Positions 18,747 through 27,947 of a DNA stretch of 64,000 bases are shown here, piece after piece. Location: positions 1 through 64,000 of the forward strand of contig CALHYE010000001.1 in the NCBI GenBank assembly GCA_938040735.1, read 5' to 3'. This stretch comes from an uncultured Bellilinea sp. GTDB lineage: Bacteria > Chloroflexota > Anaerolineae > Anaerolineales > Anaerolineaceae. The notes under the pieces were generated by a model. That model was not told the DNA's origin and searched no databases. It saw only the letters and a list, made by a program, of their open reading frames with translations. The position numbers and the translations under genes were made by a program. Each line of letters starts with the position of its first letter. Position 1 is the stretch's first letter.

Positions 18747-19415
18747 CTATTTTCTTAACAGGAAAGCGAGCGTCAGCAGGAATTGGGCAAGGTGGTAGGT
18801 GACCATGACCGTAAGCCTGCCAATGCGGGTGGAACGGACGAAGCGTTGATTGGCCAGCGTCCAATCCGAAAAGTAGAAGAACAGCGCTCCGGTTACCGCC
18901 AGCGCCGCGGCGGATAATGGCCAGGCAGGATTCCAGAGGGTCGTCAGGGCGGAATACAACATTGCGCTGATCGCCAGAATATAGATGAGAATCGCCCAAC
19001 GCAGTCGTTTGACGCGGCTTTCGGCGGGTAAAGCAGCCGAAAATCGCCGAAACGCCGCCAGTGCAATTAACAGCAAAAATCCGGCGCTGAGGAGATTGTT
19101 GACCAACAAGAGAGCAGGGGGTTGATGAAAGGCAAGGATGTAAGCCAATTGTGCCATCAAAAATGCAGCCAAACCGGCAAGGAAGAACCGAGAGGGCAGG
19201 AGCAGGAAGGCATCACCCGCCAGAGAGAAGATTAATCCAACCCCAAACCACCCTGAAATTTGCCATCCGCCGGAAATGGCAAAGGCGGCAATCAAACAGA
19301 GCATTGCTCCAGTTTTAGTCAGCCAGCGCCAGCCACGCTTTTCAAAAAATACGGCTAACCAGTCCGATACGGCGAGTAACCCCGCGGCTAAAAACCAGCC
19401 GGTATTCATGGTCAA
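18747..19415 (-). CDS. YhhN family (lysoplasmalogenase-like) membrane protein
   Basis: Multi-TM ORF with GLIFSLAGDAFLLL motif. Confidence 0.8.
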   Translation of the reverse strand: MTMNTGWFLAAGLLAVSDWLAVFFEKRGWRWLTKTGAMLCLIAAFAISGGWQISGWFGVGLIFSLAGDAFLLLPSRFFLAGLAAFLMAQLAYILAFHQPPALLLVNNLLSAGFLLLIALAAFRRFSAALPAESRVKRLRWAILIYILAISAMLYSALTTLWNPAWPLSAAALAVTGALFFYFSDWTLANQRFVRSTRIGRLTVMVTYHLAQFLLTLAFLLRK

Positions 19416-20332
19416 TCTCTCTTGCGAACATATCCCAGCCAGCGGAGGGCATCCGGCTTGTTACGCCAGTTGGGGTTGACTTTGACTTTTAATTCAAGGA
19501 AAATCCGCCTGCCGCTCATCGCTTCAATTTCCTGCCGGGCGCTGCTGCCAATTTTCTTGAGCATTTCACCGCCTTTGCCAATTACAATTCCTTTATGCGA
19601 TTCGCGTTCAACAAACAGTGTAGCATGAATGTAAGCCCCCTCCTCGCCGCGCTCGGTATATTCATCAATCCGTACGGCAATCGCATGGGGAACTTCATCG
19701 CGCAGGTGCAGCAGAGCCGCCTCGCGAATCAGATCGGCGGCGATTTCCCGCTCGTACAAATCGGTGATCTGCTCCGGGTCGAACAGCGCTTCACTGACCG
19801 GCAAGCGCTCAATCAATGCTTGCATGAGTTCATCGCGCCCTTCTCCGCGGGTTGCCGAGAGGGGAATCGTTTGTTCGAAAGGGTAAAGTCCTTGATATTG
19901 TTCGGTGCGCGCTCCGATCAGGTCTTGGTTGAGCAAATCAATTTTGTTCAAACCGAGTAAAACGGAAGGCAGCCCGTTCATGGATTTCAAACGCTCCGAG
20001 ATGCGGATATCTTCCGGGGTTGGCACAACCGAAGCATCTACCAGCCAGAGGATCACGTCTGCATCCTTCAACGTATCCTCAGCAACCTGATTCATGTATT
20101 CGCCCAGTTTGTGAACCGGCTTGTGCATGCCGGGGGTATCCATGAAGATCAACTGAGCCTCCGGCAAGGTCAAAATTCCCAATTGGCGCTGGCGGGTTGT
20201 TTGCGGACGCGGAGAAACCGCCGCAATTTTCTGTCCCATCAGGGCATTCATCAAGGTGGATTTTCCGACATTCGGACGGCCAATCAGGGCGATATACCCT
20301 GCCCGGTAAGGACTTGGCGAGGTATCATTCAT
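19412..20332 (-). CDS. era: GTPase Era
   Basis: IALIGRPNVGKSTLMNALMGQKIAAVSPRPQTTRQRQLGI, DTPGMHKP, C-terminal KH GKGGEMLKKIGSSARQEIE. Confidence 0.96.
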   Translation of the reverse strand: MNDTSPSPYRAGYIALIGRPNVGKSTLMNALMGQKIAAVSPRPQTTRQRQLGILTLPEAQLIFMDTPGMHKPVHKLGEYMNQVAEDTLKDADVILWLVDASVVPTPEDIRISERLKSMNGLPSVLLGLNKIDLLNQDLIGARTEQYQGLYPFEQTIPLSATRGEGRDELMQALIERLPVSEALFDPEQITDLYEREIAADLIREAALLHLRDEVPHAIAVRIDEYTERGEEGAYIHATLFVERESHKGIVIGKGGEMLKKIGSSARQEIEAMSGRRIFLELKVKVNPNWRNKPDALRWLGYVRKRD

Positions 20333-21230
20333 TTTTAAGAGCCTCCACGGGAGTTTTTCTCCAACTGATGCGTGAATTGACAATCGCAATGCCGCTGAGA
20401 ATCAGCACACCGCCCAGCAGAATGCGCCAGTCCAGCGCTTCCTGTAAAAAGATCACCCCTAATACCACACCGACCAGTGGAAAAAGATAAGTCACCAGGG
20501 TTGTGCGGGTTGGCCCAACTTCTTTTAGCAACCCATAATAAAGCACCGTACCGATGCAGGTTGCCATGATGCCAAGCCAGAGGATTGCCAGCCAGGTCAT
20601 GGGCAGGCGCGGCAGTCTCAGACTACCTTCCAGACCTAACGCAAGTCCCCAGACGGTCAGGTTGGCAAAAAAGTTTTGACCAAGGGCCTGAACTACCGGC
20701 GCTAAGTCAAATGTGCGCCGGCGGGCAAAGATGATGGCAACGGCATACGAAAGAGAGGCAGCCAGCACACCCAGTTGCCCCCACCGTTCCCCGCTCATGG
20801 CTGCGCCTAATTCATCGGATACCAGCACAACCACTCCCGCAAAACCCGCCAGCAGTCCAAGGGCTTTGGGAAGGGTAATACGGTCATCCCGCACAAAAAT
20901 TTGTGCCAGCAGCATGGTGAAGAGCGGAGCGGTTGAGTTGAGAACGGCTGCCATGCCGGAGGTAACATGCTGCTCGCTCCATGTAATCAGCAGAAAGGGC
21001 AAAGCGATGTTGAAAATCCCCAGGACAATAAAATCCCAGCCGTTTGCAAGTTTGGGTAAACGCGGTCGAGTTATGAGTAAAAGAATGAAAAGGCCGGTCA
21101 ACGCGACGCTCAAGCGCAGGGCAGTGAAGATCAGGGGAGTCAGTTCTTCCAAACCAATCTTAATCCACAAAAACGTGGCCCCCCACACTATTCCCAGGTA
21201 AAGAAATTTGAACCATGCTTTGAGAGTCAA
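20325..21230 (-). CDS. EamA/DMT family transporter
   Basis: Ten-TM-like ORF; GIVWGATFLWIKIGLEELTPLIFTALR, SEQHVTSGMAAVLNSTAPLFTMLLA. Confidence 0.9.
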   Translation of the reverse strand: MTLKAWFKFLYLGIVWGATFLWIKIGLEELTPLIFTALRLSVALTGLFILLLITRPRLPKLANGWDFIVLGIFNIALPFLLITWSEQHVTSGMAAVLNSTAPLFTMLLAQIFVRDDRITLPKALGLLAGFAGVVVLVSDELGAAMSGERWGQLGVLAASLSYAVAIIFARRRTFDLAPVVQALGQNFFANLTVWGLALGLEGSLRLPRLPMTWLAILWLGIMATCIGTVLYYGLLKEVGPTRTTLVTYLFPLVGVVLGVIFLQEALDWRILLGGVLILSGIAIVNSRISWRKTPVEALKNE

Positions 21231-21242
21231 GGAAATTCCTGT

Positions 21243-22112
21243 CTAGTAGTTGGTCGTTTGGTCAATTAAACCTCTTTCGCGGGCTTGATGATCGCACGAA
21301 CGAAAGATGAAAATACTGGCGATTCCAAATGCCAGAGACGACGCTGCGAGGATGAGGAGTAAATCCCCGTTGCTCAATGTGGTGAAGGTTGGAAAGGCTT
21401 CCGCAACTGCCCCGACTAGCGAACGGCGGATTAATTCCAGCCAATACGTGATTGGCAACAGGTAACCAACCGGTCGCAGCCAGACGGGCAGTACTTCCAG
21501 GGGGAAGATTGCACCGGTAAAGAGAAATAACCCGCCGGCTACTACATCACCGATGTAGTAGGAATGGCGGGCAGTTTTCAGCGTGATGCCCGCCAGAATG
21601 AGACCGCTGACTGCCAGCATGATAATGCCCAACACCAAAGTCAACAGAAAGAGCGGCCAATTCACTTGTGACCAGTCCAGCGGGACGTTCAGGAACAACA
21701 CGCCGGCGGCGATGGTGATGACCACCCCAAAGGTGCCTACAATGAATTTGGCAACCGCCCGTCCGAACAGGTAAAAGGGGATGTTCACCGGGGCGGTGTA
21801 GATGTATTTGAGCGTGCGGTAGTGTTCGCGATCCTCAATAATTGTCCACGAAACCCCAGTTAAAACCGCCGGCACATACTGGTAAAAGGCGTTGCCAAGG
21901 TAAAGATAAGCAAACACGGGCGATTCAAAATTCCCCTGCGTTACGATCGAATACATCAGCACCAATATGGCTGCCCCGGCTACCGGTTTGATGATGGAAT
22001 AGGTAGCGAATAGAAACGGGTCTGTCCAGTTGGACTCGATTTGCCAGCCCAACCACGAGGCGGTCAGGAAAGAGCGCAAGTTGACAGATTTTTGCATGAG
22101 GATACCTTTCAT
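21243..22112 (-). CDS. ABC-2 type transporter permease
   Basis: Multi-TM ORF in operon with ABC ATPase; GAIFPLEVLPVWLRPVGYLLPITYWLELIRR. Confidence 0.85.
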   Translation of the reverse strand: MKGILMQKSVNLRSFLTASWLGWQIESNWTDPFLFATYSIIKPVAGAAILVLMYSIVTQGNFESPVFAYLYLGNAFYQYVPAVLTGVSWTIIEDREHYRTLKYIYTAPVNIPFYLFGRAVAKFIVGTFGVVITIAAGVLFLNVPLDWSQVNWPLFLLTLVLGIIMLAVSGLILAGITLKTARHSYYIGDVVAGGLFLFTGAIFPLEVLPVWLRPVGYLLPITYWLELIRRSLVGAVAEAFPTFTTLSNGDLLLILAASSLAFGIASIFIFRSCDHQARERGLIDQTTNY

Positions 22113-22954
22113 CGGCGATTTTCGGTCAAGCGGCCTTCCCGCACGGCCAATCGTTCAACATAAGCCAACAGGTAACGGGCAGCGGTTACAAAGACTATCG
22201 AAAGGATGATCAAAATCCCAATTTCGGTTTCCACACTCAAAAAACCGAGGGTCGGGCCGCTGGCAAAGACCAACTGGCGCATGGCATCCAACCCCAGGGT
22301 AAGCGGAATGACCGAGGCAGCCGCCGCCGCCCAAAAGCCCAGATTCTTAACCGGAAAGTACATACCAGAAACCAGATAGACCGGTTCCATGGCCAGATTA
22401 GCGAGGTGCCAGGCTTCACGGCTCAGCAGCAGAAAGATAGAGGCGCTCATCATCCCCAAGCCATACAGGGCAACCATGCTCAGGGAAAAGACGGCGATCA
22501 ACTGCCAGAAAGAGGAAACGGCGTAGGTCACATTGAAGATCAGGCTGCCAACGGCAATAATGGCAATCGCCCTCAGCAGCGTGGCGAACAAGCCGCCCAC
22601 CGCCATGCCGAGCAAGATCGCCATCATCGGCGCCGGTGAGATGATATAGAGCGCCAGATTGCCCTGTTCCTTCTCCCAATACAACTGGCTGGACATGCTC
22701 CATAATACATTCATCCAGAAAGCGGTCATTGCTCCGCCAACCACAACAAAACCGACGTAATCTTCCGGCGCGCCGATGGCGCGGTAAACAAAGACATAGG
22801 CAGCCACGCTGAGCAGCGGTAAAAACACATCAAAAAACATCCACGAACGCTCCCGCTGCATACCGACAACCCGCGGGTAGGAGCGCCCCATGACGGTCAT
22901 CAGAAACAATTGCCAGCCGCCGGTTTTCTTTTCAATTCGCGGGAAGAGCGACAT
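22109..22954 (-). CDS. ABC-2 type transporter permease
   Basis: Multi-TM ORF overlapping both neighbours; VYLVSGMYFPVKNLGFWAAAAASVIPLTLGLDAMR. Confidence 0.85.
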   Translation of the reverse strand: MSLFPRIEKKTGGWQLFLMTVMGRSYPRVVGMQRERSWMFFDVFLPLLSVAAYVFVYRAIGAPEDYVGFVVVGGAMTAFWMNVLWSMSSQLYWEKEQGNLALYIISPAPMMAILLGMAVGGLFATLLRAIAIIAVGSLIFNVTYAVSSFWQLIAVFSLSMVALYGLGMMSASIFLLLSREAWHLANLAMEPVYLVSGMYFPVKNLGFWAAAAASVIPLTLGLDAMRQLVFASGPTLGFLSVETEIGILIILSIVFVTAARYLLAYVERLAVREGRLTENRR

Positions 22955-23951
22955 TTTCCACTTCCTCCATGCGCTGCCCAACCAGTTGTACGAACACATC
23001 TTCGAGGGTGGGTTCGCGTTTCTCCAGACGCAAAATACGGGCGGACTGAACGGTTAGTTCGTTGATCACCTCTGAAAGCGCGCCTTCTTCTTCCAGTGTG
23101 ATTTCCAGCCGCAGGGAATCTTCCTCCGGGAATTGGTGAAAATGCTTAACGCCATTGATTTGGAGGAAGGAGTACTCATCCAGCAGGCGGGGCGCAACCA
23201 CCCAGACCTGAAAGAAGATCTCGTGGTGCAGGTTTTGTTTCAAACGAGAGGGGGTATCGCAGGCCAAAACACGCCCCTGATTGATGATAGCCACCCGGTC
23301 GCAGAGTTCCTCGGCTTCGACCATATAATGGGTGGTCAGCAGCAGGGTGCGGTGTGGATTCTCGTCCATCCAACGGCGGATGAATGAACGCACATCCCGC
23401 GATGCGCCTACATCCAGCCCGAGGGTGGGTTCGTCAAGGAAGAGTACTTCGGGATCGGTCAAAAAGCCGCGGATGATATTCATCTTCTGGCGCAGGCCGG
23501 TGGAAAGATCGGAGGATTTGGTGTTGAGCCGGTCGGCAATGCCGACGATCTCTGCTAATGCTTTAATGCGCCGGTTGGCCTCGTCGCTGGGGATGCCGTA
23601 AAACTGGGCAAACATCCACAGGTTTTCACGCACGGTCAGCAGGCCGTAGCCGGAAGTCTCGCCACCGGAGACCATGTTGATACGTTTGCGGACTTCAGCC
23701 GGTTGCTGGGTCACATCGAAACCGGCTACCCAGGCTCTGCCGCTGGTTGGGGAGAGCAGGGTTGTCAGAATTTTGATGAGGGTGGTTTTGCCGGCCCCGT
23801 TCGGCCCAAGCAGGCCAAACAATTCACCTTCGCGAATTTCGAGATTGACCTTTTCGAGCGCGAGCAGTTCACGCTGTTTTTCTTTGCGGTTGTTGCGAAT
23901 TTTATAGATGCGTCCCAGATTTTCGGTTTTGACGGCGAGGGGTTGACTCAT
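22932..23951 (-). CDS. ABC transporter ATP-binding protein
   Basis: LLGPNGAGKTTLIKILTTLL, LSTGLRQKMNIIRGFLTDPEVLFLDEPTLGLD. Confidence 0.93.
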   Translation of the reverse strand: MSQPLAVKTENLGRIYKIRNNRKEKQRELLALEKVNLEIREGELFGLLGPNGAGKTTLIKILTTLLSPTSGRAWVAGFDVTQQPAEVRKRINMVSGGETSGYGLLTVRENLWMFAQFYGIPSDEANRRIKALAEIVGIADRLNTKSSDLSTGLRQKMNIIRGFLTDPEVLFLDEPTLGLDVGASRDVRSFIRRWMDENPHRTLLLTTHYMVEAEELCDRVAIINQGRVLACDTPSRLKQNLHHEIFFQVWVVAPRLLDEYSFLQINGVKHFHQFPEEDSLRLEITLEEEGALSEVINELTVQSARILRLEKREPTLEDVFVQLVGQRMEEVENVALPAN

Positions 23952-24097
23952 GGGATTTTCTCCAAATCAGACCGATTTCGTTAAGTGCTTGTAAGGTTAG
24001 CGTAGGTCAAGCGTAGGATTTGCGTCAAGCAGTCGAACAAAGTTTCCTGTATTATTGTAATCGAAAAGGGCGACTTCTCTTCTTCTCCTCCTTAAAA

Positions 24098-24128
24098 AGC
24101 GTGCCGGGGTCGGCGTCCCCGGCACGCT
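24098..24128 (-). terminator. Strong intrinsic terminator of the minus-strand operon (12-bp GC stem)
   Basis: AGCGTGCCGGGG/CCCCGGCACGCT, followed on minus strand by TTTTTAAGG. Confidence 0.85.
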
Positions 24129-24148
24129 GTGATTCTAACATACAAAAT

Positions 24149-25444
24149 TCAAAAAAAAGTCGGCAGAGCCAGCCAGTAGAGAATTGAAACAACCACGCAA
24201 GAAAGCAGCATGACCGGCAGACCGCGTTTGCTCCACACTTTACTGGTAATGGGCAGACGGGTTTTTTCGGAAAGACCGACTACCACGACATTGGCGGTGG
24301 AGCCGATGATGGTTCCGTTCCCACCCAGGCCGGCCCCAAATACCAGCGCCCACCACAAAAAAGAGTTGTTCATGCCGGGCAGAGTGATATGTTGGATGAT
24401 GGGAATGAGGGTGATGGTGATGGGAATGTTATCCACAATCGAGGATAAAAGAGCAACCGACCACAAGAGAAGTAACCCCGCCAGCGCCGGTGAAAGGTCA
24501 ACCAAACGGCTGATCAGACTAACAAAGGCATCCAACACGCCGGCTTGCTGAATGCCGCCAATCATGACGAATAAACCGGCAAAAAAGAGGAGAATTTCCC
24601 ACTGAATGCGTTTTAATAACTCACTGATGTTCGGCTGCAGCCAGAAAAGAGCCGCAGAAGCCGCTCCAAGGGCTACATAAGCAGGACGAATGTCTAAAAG
24701 TTCTTCAAGGAAAAATAAGACAATTGCGCCACCAATGACGAGAATTACTTTGCGGGCGCCGGCTTGATCGGTGTAGGCTTCCTTTGGATCAAGCGATTGG
24801 ATGGCTTCGGCATTGGGGGATGGATCGCGCAGCTCGAAACGGAATAACCAGCGCAAAAGCCCATAACTGACGATCCACACCACGATGATCAAAGGAAAAC
24901 TGTGGATGATAAAGTCGGTGAATGAGAAATTGGCTGCTGAGGCAATCAGCACATTCGGCGGATCTCCGACCAATGTGGAAATGCCGCCAATATTGGAAAG
25001 AATGGCTTCTGAAATTAGAAAAGGCTGCGGCGAAAAGCCCAAAATTTCACAGATCAAGATGGTCACCGGGGCAATTAATACCACCGTGGTGACATTATCC
25101 AGGAACATTGAAACCACAGAAGTCACCAGGGCTAACAGGAAAAGCAATGAACCGGCCTTGCCTTTAGAGAATTTACCGACCCAAACGGCTATAAACTCAA
25201 AAAAGCCGGTCGGTTCAAGCATGGCTACCAGCAGCATCATACCGAATAGTAACCCCAATGTGTTGAAGTCAATGGCGTTGACGGCTTGCTGTTGGCTGTA
25301 GTAGCCAAAGATTAAGCCGCTCGTCACCATGGCAACCGCGCCGACCATGGCGATGATGGTGCGGTGAATCCTTTCGCTGAAGATCAAAGCGAGGCAAACT
25401 ACAAAGATCAAAGCCGAAACTGCGGCGGGAAGTGAAAAGGTCAT
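24149..25444 (-). CDS. SLC13/ArsB-NhaD type anion/proton transporter
   Basis: Multi-TM ORF; MFLDNVTTVVLIAPVTILI, GGISTLVGDPPNVLIASAANFSFTDFI, VDNIPITITLIPII, GLGGNGTIIGSTANVVVVG. Confidence 0.88.
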   Translation of the reverse strand: MTFSLPAAVSALIFVVCLALIFSERIHRTIIAMVGAVAMVTSGLIFGYYSQQQAVNAIDFNTLGLLFGMMLLVAMLEPTGFFEFIAVWVGKFSKGKAGSLLFLLALVTSVVSMFLDNVTTVVLIAPVTILICEILGFSPQPFLISEAILSNIGGISTLVGDPPNVLIASAANFSFTDFIIHSFPLIIVVWIVSYGLLRWLFRFELRDPSPNAEAIQSLDPKEAYTDQAGARKVILVIGGAIVLFFLEELLDIRPAYVALGAASAALFWLQPNISELLKRIQWEILLFFAGLFVMIGGIQQAGVLDAFVSLISRLVDLSPALAGLLLLWSVALLSSIVDNIPITITLIPIIQHITLPGMNNSFLWWALVFGAGLGGNGTIIGSTANVVVVGLSEKTRLPITSKVWSKRGLPVMLLSCVVVSILYWLALPTFF

Positions 25445-25455
25445 CTGCTGCGACC

Positions 25456-25911
25456 TCAAGAGATCCAGTAAGAAAGCAGGGCAACACCCACATCCACATG
25501 CGAGGCAATTCCCACCAGTCGGCCTTCATGATCCACTACCGGCAGGTCGCGCAAGGCGTGTTTGTGCAAAAGAGCCGCGGTACGGAATAAACCGGATTCT
25601 TCGTGAACCGAAACAGGCTCACGAACCAATTCTTCGATTTGCTTTTCAAAAATTTGCGGGTCGGGGCGCTGATTTTCTACAGCCCCAAATCCATGCAGAA
25701 AATCGAAATCGGTTACCAGATGAATGAAATCCGGCATGCCCATGTCAATCACATCCTGCAGGCGTAAAATGCCAACCAGATGATGATCCTCATCCACCAC
25801 CGGCAGCGTGCCAATATGATGATCAATGAATAATTGAATCGCCTGACGAATGGTTGAATTTTGCGAAATGGAAATGACCTCTTTTTTCATCCAGCGGGAT
25901 ATTTGAAGCAT
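25456..25911 (-). CDS. Tandem CBS-domain protein
   Basis: Two CBS repeats: HHIGTLPVVDEDHHLVGILRLQDVI and HALRDLPVVDHEGRLVGIASHVDV. Confidence 0.9.
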   Translation of the reverse strand: MLQISRWMKKEVISISQNSTIRQAIQLFIDHHIGTLPVVDEDHHLVGILRLQDVIDMGMPDFIHLVTDFDFLHGFGAVENQRPDPQIFEKQIEELVREPVSVHEESGLFRTAALLHKHALRDLPVVDHEGRLVGIASHVDVGVALLSYWIS

Positions 25912-26024
25912 GTCCCCTCGCTTTCCGCTATTCAACGGCGAGATCCCCAAAGGTGAGAGGGCAACCTCCGGATGAGATTGCCCGTTTGTTCAAATTTAGT
26001 GTACCACTTTTTAGATAGCGCGCG

Positions 26025-27356
26025 TTAACTGGCAGCCAACAGCAAACCAAATAAGTAACCTGCGGTCATGCTCATCACGGCTACCAAAGATACATAGATA
26101 GCGGTCTTTTTTCTGCCCATCACGCCGTTCAAAACCAGTATGGACTGGAGCGAAAGTTCAGGGTCGGCCAACAGGTAAGCCAGCAGCGGGCCGCGCGCCA
26201 TGCCTAAGTCGAGAAACATTTTGGCAACCGGCACTTCTACGAGAGTGGGGAAGTACATGAACACACCGAATAAGACACCCGCCAGGTTGGCCAGCAAAGT
26301 ATTACGGCCGGCAATCGTTTGTACCCAAACTGCGGGGATAATTTCTTTGGCAATTCCTGCCACAAAGACTCCAATGATCAATAACGGGAAGATTTGCTTT
26401 ACGAACTTCCACGTTTCCCAGATCCAGCCGCTTAATTCATCTTTGGTGAACGACCGGCTGATCACTGCACCCAGTGCGGTCAATACCAGCGCTTCCCCAA
26501 TCAGCCGTCCATTAATGCCGATGATAATCGAGCCAATCTCTTCTTTGGGTGAAGCAACGATGATCGTGAATGCAATCAGGCCGATGGCGATATAAGTCCA
26601 GCGGTTGAAACCGGAGAACACATTTTCAAACCCTTTCCAGGCTGTAAGACCAATGAAAACCAGTAGAACAATCAGCAACGCGCCTTGAAAGGTCAGGTTG
26701 ACAGCCGAGAGGCTATTCCGCATTTCGGGGTTAATGTCAAACGGCAAGCGGATCTGAGCGTAAACATTCGTCAACAAGTCAATTTGCAGTGTGCCAACGA
26801 TGAGGACGGCTATCAGCAGCAGAAAGACCACCCAAACCGCCGGTTTAACCTGGGCCACCTGATCAAACATGCCGGCTTCGGCCATTTGCTCGGTGCGGGT
26901 AGCCTCCTCTTTTCGGAAAATCCACGCCATAGCCAGGCCGATGATGATGCCGAAAGCGATGGAGAGAACCAGACGCGCCACGGCAATGTCAAAACCGATG
27001 GCTGCACCGGTATAGGTGATAGCGAGGATGTTAATCGCCGGCCCGACAAAGAGAAAGGTAATTGCCGGCCCCAAACCGGCGCCGCGCTTCCAGATGCCAG
27101 CGAAAAGCGGAAGGATAGTGCAGGAACATACCGCTAAAATGAACCCGCCAAAAGCGGAAGCCGGATAACTGATCCATTTCGAGGCTTTCGGCCCAAGGTA
27201 ACGGGTGATCGTCTCTTTGGGGATCATCGAACTCATAAAACCGGCAATGATAAATGCGGGTACGAGGCACAGCAATACATGAGCAGCCAGATAATCCAAC
27301 AGGCTACTCCAGCCAGAAAAGAGCAAGGATGAGATCGTGTTGAGGATTGAGTCCAT
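26025..27356 (-). CDS. Permease (DUF318/SO_0444 efflux-type)
   Basis: Multi-TM; GFILAVCSCTILPLFAGIWKRGAGLGPAITFLFVGPAINILAITYTGA. Confidence 0.88.
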   Translation of the reverse strand: MDSILNTISSLLFSGWSSLLDYLAAHVLLCLVPAFIIAGFMSSMIPKETITRYLGPKASKWISYPASAFGGFILAVCSCTILPLFAGIWKRGAGLGPAITFLFVGPAINILAITYTGAAIGFDIAVARLVLSIAFGIIIGLAMAWIFRKEEATRTEQMAEAGMFDQVAQVKPAVWVVFLLLIAVLIVGTLQIDLLTNVYAQIRLPFDINPEMRNSLSAVNLTFQGALLIVLLVFIGLTAWKGFENVFSGFNRWTYIAIGLIAFTIIVASPKEEIGSIIIGINGRLIGEALVLTALGAVISRSFTKDELSGWIWETWKFVKQIFPLLIIGVFVAGIAKEIIPAVWVQTIAGRNTLLANLAGVLFGVFMYFPTLVEVPVAKMFLDLGMARGPLLAYLLADPELSLQSILVLNGVMGRKKTAIYVSLVAVMSMTAGYLFGLLLAAS

Positions 27357-27450
27357 GGCGCTACTTTAAGTTCCTTTAATTATGCAAAATTTTGAATATT
27401 AATTGGCGAATAAAAATGGAACGGCTTGAGTTCGTCCCATTGAGATTCCA

Positions 27451-27864
27451 TTATCCTAGTGGTTTTTGAATGCTCAAAATTTTCAAGTCGGCTGCAGGTG
27501 AATCTTTGCGTTTGCACTTCGGACAGTCGCAATCTTGCGGTTCGGGAATGATTATCGGCTCACCTTGTTGGGGTGCAAAAGAGCGAACCGTGTTGAGGAT
27601 ATCCAGGACATCCTCTCGCGCAATCCGATAGTAAATGTTCCAACCTTCACGGCGATCCCGAAGAATACCTGCCTCCCGCAGTACGGCAAGTTGCTGAGAG
27701 AGATAAGCCTGCCGAAAACCAAGGATGGCTTCCAAATGGCAGACACATTCTTCTCCATTACGCAGTACTTCGAGGATGGCCAGACGCGCCGGGTGAGCGA
27801 GCGCCTTGAAAATTTGGGCAGATTCTTCAAAGGATGACAATGAATTCTTCACAATAACATTCAA
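27451..27864 (-). CDS. ArsR family regulator (start ambiguous: TTG 27864 or downstream GTG)
   Basis: FKALAHPARLAILEVLRNGEECVCHLEAILGFRQAYLSQQLAVLREAGILRDRREGWNIYYRI. Confidence 0.93.
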   Translation of the reverse strand: MNVIVKNSLSSFEESAQIFKALAHPARLAILEVLRNGEECVCHLEAILGFRQAYLSQQLAVLREAGILRDRREGWNIYYRIAREDVLDILNTVRSFAPQQGEPIIIPEPQDCDCPKCKRKDSPAADLKILSIQKPLG

Positions 27865-27882
27865 CTCCTTGAATGTTATTGT
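27851..27882. promoter_or_regulatory. Perfect 14-bp-arm palindrome, candidate ArsR operator
   Basis: ACAATAACATTCAA-CTCC-TTGAATGTTATTGT spans the arsR ribosome-binding/start region. Confidence 0.7.
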
Positions 27883-27947
27883 AAAACATCCGCCTAGAAT
27901 GTCAAGCGGACAAATGTCATCAAAAATGCTTGAAGGATGGTAGGGTC

